From Karalla daura (taxonomy: Eukaryota; Chordata; Actinopteri; Chaetodontiformes; Leiognathidae), in the NCBI GenBank assembly GCA_029224185.1, contig CM055189.1, forward strand, positions 24,829,070 to 24,893,069: a DNA stretch of 64,000 bases, read 5' to 3'. The number at the start of each line of letters is the position of its first letter. Positions within the stretch are counted from its first letter, which is position 1. Shown here piece after piece: positions 59,657 to 64,000 of this stretch. The position numbers were made by a program, and so were the translations under genes. The notes beneath the pieces were generated by a model. The model was not told the DNA's origin. It made no database searches and was given only the letters and a program-made list of their open reading frames with translations.

Positions 59657-60982
59657 TTTATTGATAAATGTGCGCCTGCTATAAAAGACAAGGGGCTGAG
59701 CGCTTTGATCCTCTTCGCGGTGAAGCCACAGCCAGGTGTCCGGAGAGACGCGCGGACACCAAGAGGCGGGAGGTGGTTCAGCTCGGGCTCTGGGGAGGCA
59801 ACGCTTGTGACAGAGGCAAACGGGGGGGGGGGCAGGAGGACGTACGGGGGCGGTACGAGGGAGCGATGAGCGGGGAAGCAGCAAATTACTTGGTGTCATT
59901 GGTTCAGCACGTGGGAAGGGACGGAGCGGGGCAGCGGCTGGCGAGCAGAGGCTGATCCACTTCAAATGTTTTCGCTGGTATGGAACTGTGCTTCGAGTCG
60001 AGTCACACTTTGCATACATACCTATACATGCATTATTTAACGCACACACACACACGCAGACACACACACAATGTGCTGAGACCCCGAGGTCCGTGTGAGC
60101 GTGAAGCACTCCTGCACGTACGCGAGCCCTCGCGTTCATCATATAAGGCACTGAGTCAGATGCGGTCAGTCTAGTGAGGATAAACGACAACTAAAACATC
60201 CTGAAGGGGAAATAAAAGCCAAAAGACCAAGTATAGTTAATAACATGCATTCCCATTCCGGTAAGTAATTCATTATTGAGAAAACGCTTACGCAAGTTAG
60301 CCGGGCAGCCAAATGAAATCCAGAGTATCGTGACGATGTGCGTGACGTACGAGAGAAAGAGTTCGAGTTCAGCTGTCGAGGAGATGACGTCAAACTCACA
60401 CCGGTCCATCTGAACAACACTCACGATAACTTATACGTCTTTTTTCTTCCTTCATGCAAAAACTGTAAACACAAAAAACCCCAAAACCGACGAGAGAGCG
60501 CGACGACGAGTAAGGCATTGCGATGGCCGAGCCACCTCGCTCCGCCCGGAGCCGGTCCACCGGTTCACGTCCCGCTCGGAGGAGGGGGGGGGGGCGGAGC
60601 ATAAGCAGGGTGAACGGAGCGAGGCGGGGCTGACGTGGAGGCGGAGACGTTAAGCTTGTGACGGGACGGAGCCTGATCTGGAAATCCTTATTGTGCTGCG
60701 TGCCGAGGTGCAGGAAGCTCTGAAACAGAACTGGTTTCCCCGATGAAACCCATGCTACGCGTATTTAGAAGTGTGTACACCGGAAGCTGAATGTGCGCGT
60801 GACGTTGGGACGCCCCGGCCCGCGTGCCGGCCCGCCTCTCTCTCTCTCTCAGGCGCGTCCGTAACGAGAGCGACTCCGACGCTCCAAGGAGGTGCCGAGG
60901 GCCCGTCCGGGACGTTCCGGGGTGCGATTCGGGGTCGTGGGTGTCTTCTTCTGGGGGGGGTTCCGGCTCACGCGGGAGGTCA
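59657..60982 (-). other. limch1 3' UTR with poly(A) signal at its end
   Basis: The minus strand after the limch1 stop (60983-60985) stays without recognised exons down to TTTATT at 59657-59662, which reads AATAAA on the minus strand. That would give a 3' UTR of about 1.3 kb. It includes small CA runs at 60041-60070 and a poly-G run near 59822-59831. The interval 59340-59650 holds nothing recognised. Confidence 0.5.
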
Positions 60983-61214
60983 TCATAGCGTGGTGGGCTG
61001 GCCTCTCCCTGCACGACAGACATGTGAGGGGCGGTGTGAGCTCTTAAAGCGCCGGCGCGTGCGGCTCGTCTGTGTCGGCGCGGGCGCCCTCACCCCGGGA
61101 TGCAATGTAGCACTCGTGGCAGCTCAGCAGCCCGTTGCGGATCCTGACGTCCGTCCCCGCGGTGGCGTCCCCCAGCTGGCCCCGACACACCCCGCACTGA
61201 GGACGAGCATCGCA

Positions 61215-61254
<40 letters not shown>

Positions 61255-64000
61255 GTAAGGAAAGGATAGATGTAAAGAAGTGATGTTGAAAGCATCACCG
61301 GGAGCGAAACGACGTGTGCGTGCCAGCGACGTGCCTTGAAGCAGTGCATGTGGAAGAACAGCCCCAGCGTGTCGATGATCATGGCGGCGCCCTTTCCCAG
61401 CGGCTGAGAGCAGCCGGAGCAGAGCCTCTTCCCGCTAACGCACCTGCACACACACACACCGGGAGGGACACAAACGGGTTGATCGGCGCAGGAACCCCTC
61501 GTGTCTGGAAACGCAAAGCACAGTGCACCGTGCGTCTCCACGTGGTTACCTGCCGGGCGACGGAGGCTGCGGCGACGGGGGGCACCGCTGCTCGCTCGCC
61601 ACCGCGTCGTGCGACTCGGACCTGCGGTCCGGGAGGACAGAGTCTCGTTGGAAGCACCCTCGGGTGAGCGCAGGCGTTGAAGGACACCGCCGTCCCCTCG
61701 CCCGTGCCTACCTTTTGAAGGCGCGCGCCTGGCTGGGCTGCGGGTCGCGGTCCAGCGACGCCGTCTTCCACAGCTCCAGCTTCTTCGGGGGTTCGCCGTC
61801 GCACGTAGACTCTGTGGGGGCGCACGGCAAAATGAGGCTGCGGTTCCCGGGGCCGGGCTGGGAGCCGCGGGTGCCTGCGCGTTGCGCCTTACTGTGGAAG
61901 AAGTGCAGCTCGGAGGCGTGCTGGCCCTCGCTGCCGGGGGACGGCCCCTGGCCGTTCCGCTGCCGGGCGGCGGGATGGAGCGGGGCCGCCGTCTCCTCCA
62001 GGATCCTCCGCTCCTGCACCGCCGCGGGAGAGCACAGGGCAAAGCGCCGCGTCAGAGAGAGGCGGAGGGGGCGGCGGCCCGCGCCCCCGGCCGCCGCCGC
62101 CCCGCCCCACCGTACCTCTTCGTGGTGCCTGCGCTCCTCCTCCCGCACCTCCAGCTGCGCCCTCTCCCACTCCTCCCTCAGCTTCTCCTGCTCCCGCCGG
62201 TACTGCTCCTGCAAGGAGACAGCGACGCACGTTGGGACGCCGCACGCACCCTCGCACCCACCCTACACGCGCGCGAGTCCAGCGCGCCCCGCGCCATGCA
62301 CGCCCGCCTCATTCCCACCGCTGTACCTGTAGGAGGCGCTCCTGCTCCTGTTGCCAACTTTCCAGCCGCTTACGCTCCTCATTGGGGTCCCAGACCCAGT
62401 GATTTACACGTTTAGCCAAGTTCAACATGGGGGTCTCAATCTACCCAGACCCAGCCAGCAATCACACGCGCGCACACACACACGCACACAGGTATATGGA
62501 GCAAAAGGACAGAAAGAGAGGAAAGGTGAGAGGACAAGTCTGACTTGCAGCCACTACAGGAGACGAAGGGTCGGGACAGGGTCGAATTCAGGGGGGGGGG
62601 GGGGGGGGAGAAACGGGGGGAGTCGGAGCGAAGCTGCCTGCGGATACTCACAGTTCCACTGCTCTCCTCCAGGCCCTCTGTAGCAGAGAACGACAGAGAG
62701 GAACAGAGCTCAGCCACAGACACTGACAGGCAGAGAGTCCCGGCTTGTCCCGCGTTTCGAGGCGGAGCCTGTACCTGAGACGGCGGGCGAGCGCTCCTGC
62801 GCGCCGTCCGGCGGCGTGGACGGCGAGGCCTCCTTGGTTTCCTCCGCGCCCCCCCCAGGGAGTCCCGCGCCGCCGTTGACCTGCGGGTCGGAGATTCAGT
62901 AGGATGAACCGAGCACGAACCGGAGCGCCCTCGCCTCCAGTCGAACACATGCGTTCGGAAACAATCAAGCGCGCGTATTCGCAAATGCCGCGTTCTGTGC
63001 GTCGACTGTAAGGAAACCCGATTCACAATATTTCGTTCTCGTGGCACCCGGCTTTGTTTCACCCTGTCCCGCGGGTTTAATTTTCCCAACAACAGCTGAG
63101 CTGACTTTGCCTCGGGTGTCGAGGCTTTCCGTAAACACCCCGATGCACCCGCGTGGGAAAACCATGATAGCGCTTCACGCTCTCGTGCCCCCATAACGCG
63201 GCGTTGACAGGGCAGGGGGGACGGGACGACAGGCTTTCCTCTGTTTCCTCGCTGGAACTGGCCACCCCCGGGAATTCCGCCAGATGGGGCGAACTCTGGC
63301 GAGCCCGGACGTTACCTGTCCGTCGCGCTGGGCGTCCGGGCGGTACGGCTCCACCAGCGTCTGCGTGAGCTCCGTCACTATGGTGGTGGTGATGACGCAG
63401 CTCCGGCCTCCGATCAGCGAGCTGATGGCCGAGCCCGTGGCCGTCTGGGGCCGCGGCGGCGCCGCCTGCTCCTCCGCCGCCTCCCGGCTAGCGTCCTCCT
63501 CCGTCCGGCTGGGTCGGGCCGCCCCGAGCTCCTGCGGCCAGGGCTGGGGGGCGGAGCCGGGCGGGGTGGGCGCGGGCGGGTTCTCCCTGTCCTCTCCGTT
63601 CACCCGGACCAGGCCGTCCAACTGAGGGGGACACACAGACAGAGGCGTTTGCATCATCCCACTCCTCACCTCAACATGCAGCAAACAGATGTTCTAATGG
63701 CTGAACAGAGTAGTCCTCCCCGCTCTCTGGTGCTAACGCAGAACCTGTGGAAGCAAGCCCTCCTCCGATCTTATTTTAGGATGGAATGACTAAATGCGGG
63801 TGCCTCACCTTGACCGGTTTGTGTCCAGGCTGGCTGCTCCTGGGCTGGCAGTAGGGCTTGGCCGCCAGCAGGGGGACGGGTCTGGGCGACACCGTCGGAG
63901 GGGGGGGGGAGTGTGCGGGCGGGCGCCGCGGTGTGAGGCTCTGCCGGAGCACGCCCAGGGGGACCGTGCTTGCCCTGGGGTTCCGCATCTTCAGAGGCGG
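60983..64000 (-). CDS. limch1: LIM and calponin homology domains protein 1 (limch1), 3' part
   Basis: LIMCH1 binds and activates non-muscle myosin II and acts on actin stress fibres; the full protein has an N-terminal calponin-homology domain that lies outside this window. Twelve exons are visible: 64000(open)-63809, 63621-63316, 62880-62775, 62677-62652, 62440-62327, 62208-62116, 62013-61893, 61811-61712, 61621-61550, 61443-61335, 61196-61094 and 61008-60983. Signatures are LLAAKPYCQPRSSQPGHKPV, SLIGGRSCVITTTIVTELTQ, then the charged helix MLNLAKRVNHWVWDPNEERK through EQERLLQ and EQYRREQEKLREEWERAQLE. A single LIM domain follows: C-x2-C in LCSGC, GKGAAMIIDTLGLFF, H-x2-C-x2-C-x2-C, VRIRNGLLSCHECY, and the conserved end GQPTTL. 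LMO7 is the paralogue; the WVWDPNEERKR block favours LIMCH1. One exon is only 26 nt. The intron inside the LIM domain appears to use a GC donor. The region is strongly GC-rich. Confidence 0.93.
61218..61251. repeat. (CA)n microsatellite in a limch1 intron
   Basis: About 34 bases of CA lie in the intron that splits the LIM domain. Confidence 0.95.

Noticed and set aside
61044..62332. Several 150-330 codon frames on both strands of the limch1 region
   Set aside because: They are GC-driven shadow frames crossing real introns. The true limch1 exons are fixed by splice sites and family motifs.

Overview
The window is ordinary nuclear DNA from a ray-finned fish, most likely a percomorph teleost. 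The genes are vertebrate genes with GT-AG introns, separated by long non-coding stretches full of (TG)n, (CA)n, (GA)n and (TA)n microsatellites. There are fish-type SINE and LINE remnants and a hAT-type MITE. Nothing prokaryotic, plasmid-like or CRISPR-like is present. All genes were assembled by eye from splice sites, reading phase and remembered family sequences; no search was run.

Layout, left to right. 0-11.3 kb has no coding exon I can recognise, but a CpG-rich block at about 3.4-4.2 kb looks like a promoter. 12.0-15.2 kb (minus) is tmem154. 18.4-20.5 kb (plus) is tma16, complete in 7 exons. 21.8-32.7 kb (minus) is marchf1, complete in 6 coding exons, with a 725-nt exon coding for a long Arg/Ser-rich region. 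34.9-36.0 kb (plus) is a two-exon microprotein gene that looks like a tandem paralogue of smim31, and smim31 itself follows at 37.3-37.6 kb. 42.8-44.3 kb (plus) is apela (Toddler/ELABELA), with a TATA box and a third, non-coding exon. 46.5-53.5 kb (minus) is tmem192. 53.7-54.4 kb carries a broken THAP-domain copy, and 56.4-59.3 kb (plus) an apparently intact THAP gene. 61.0-64.0 kb (minus) is the 3' half of limch1, running off the right edge.

The order tmem154, tma16, marchf1, smim31, apela, tmem192 matches genes known from human 4q31-q32, which supports the assignments; limch1 lies on human 4p. The genes do not form a pathway: they cover ribosome assembly (tma16), membrane-protein ubiquitination (marchf1), a peptide hormone (apela), a lysosomal membrane protein (tmem192), an actomyosin adaptor (limch1) and small membrane proteins.

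The most unusual locus is the THAP gene. Between its DNA-binding domain and its coiled coil lie seven consecutive, near-identical, phase-0 exons of 87-96 nt. They duplicated together with their introns, apparently recently and repeatedly, and make a 207-residue repeat domain. Next in interest are the tandem smim31-like microprotein gene and the duplicated 5' end of the THAP gene, whose older or broken copy lies head-to-head with tmem192.
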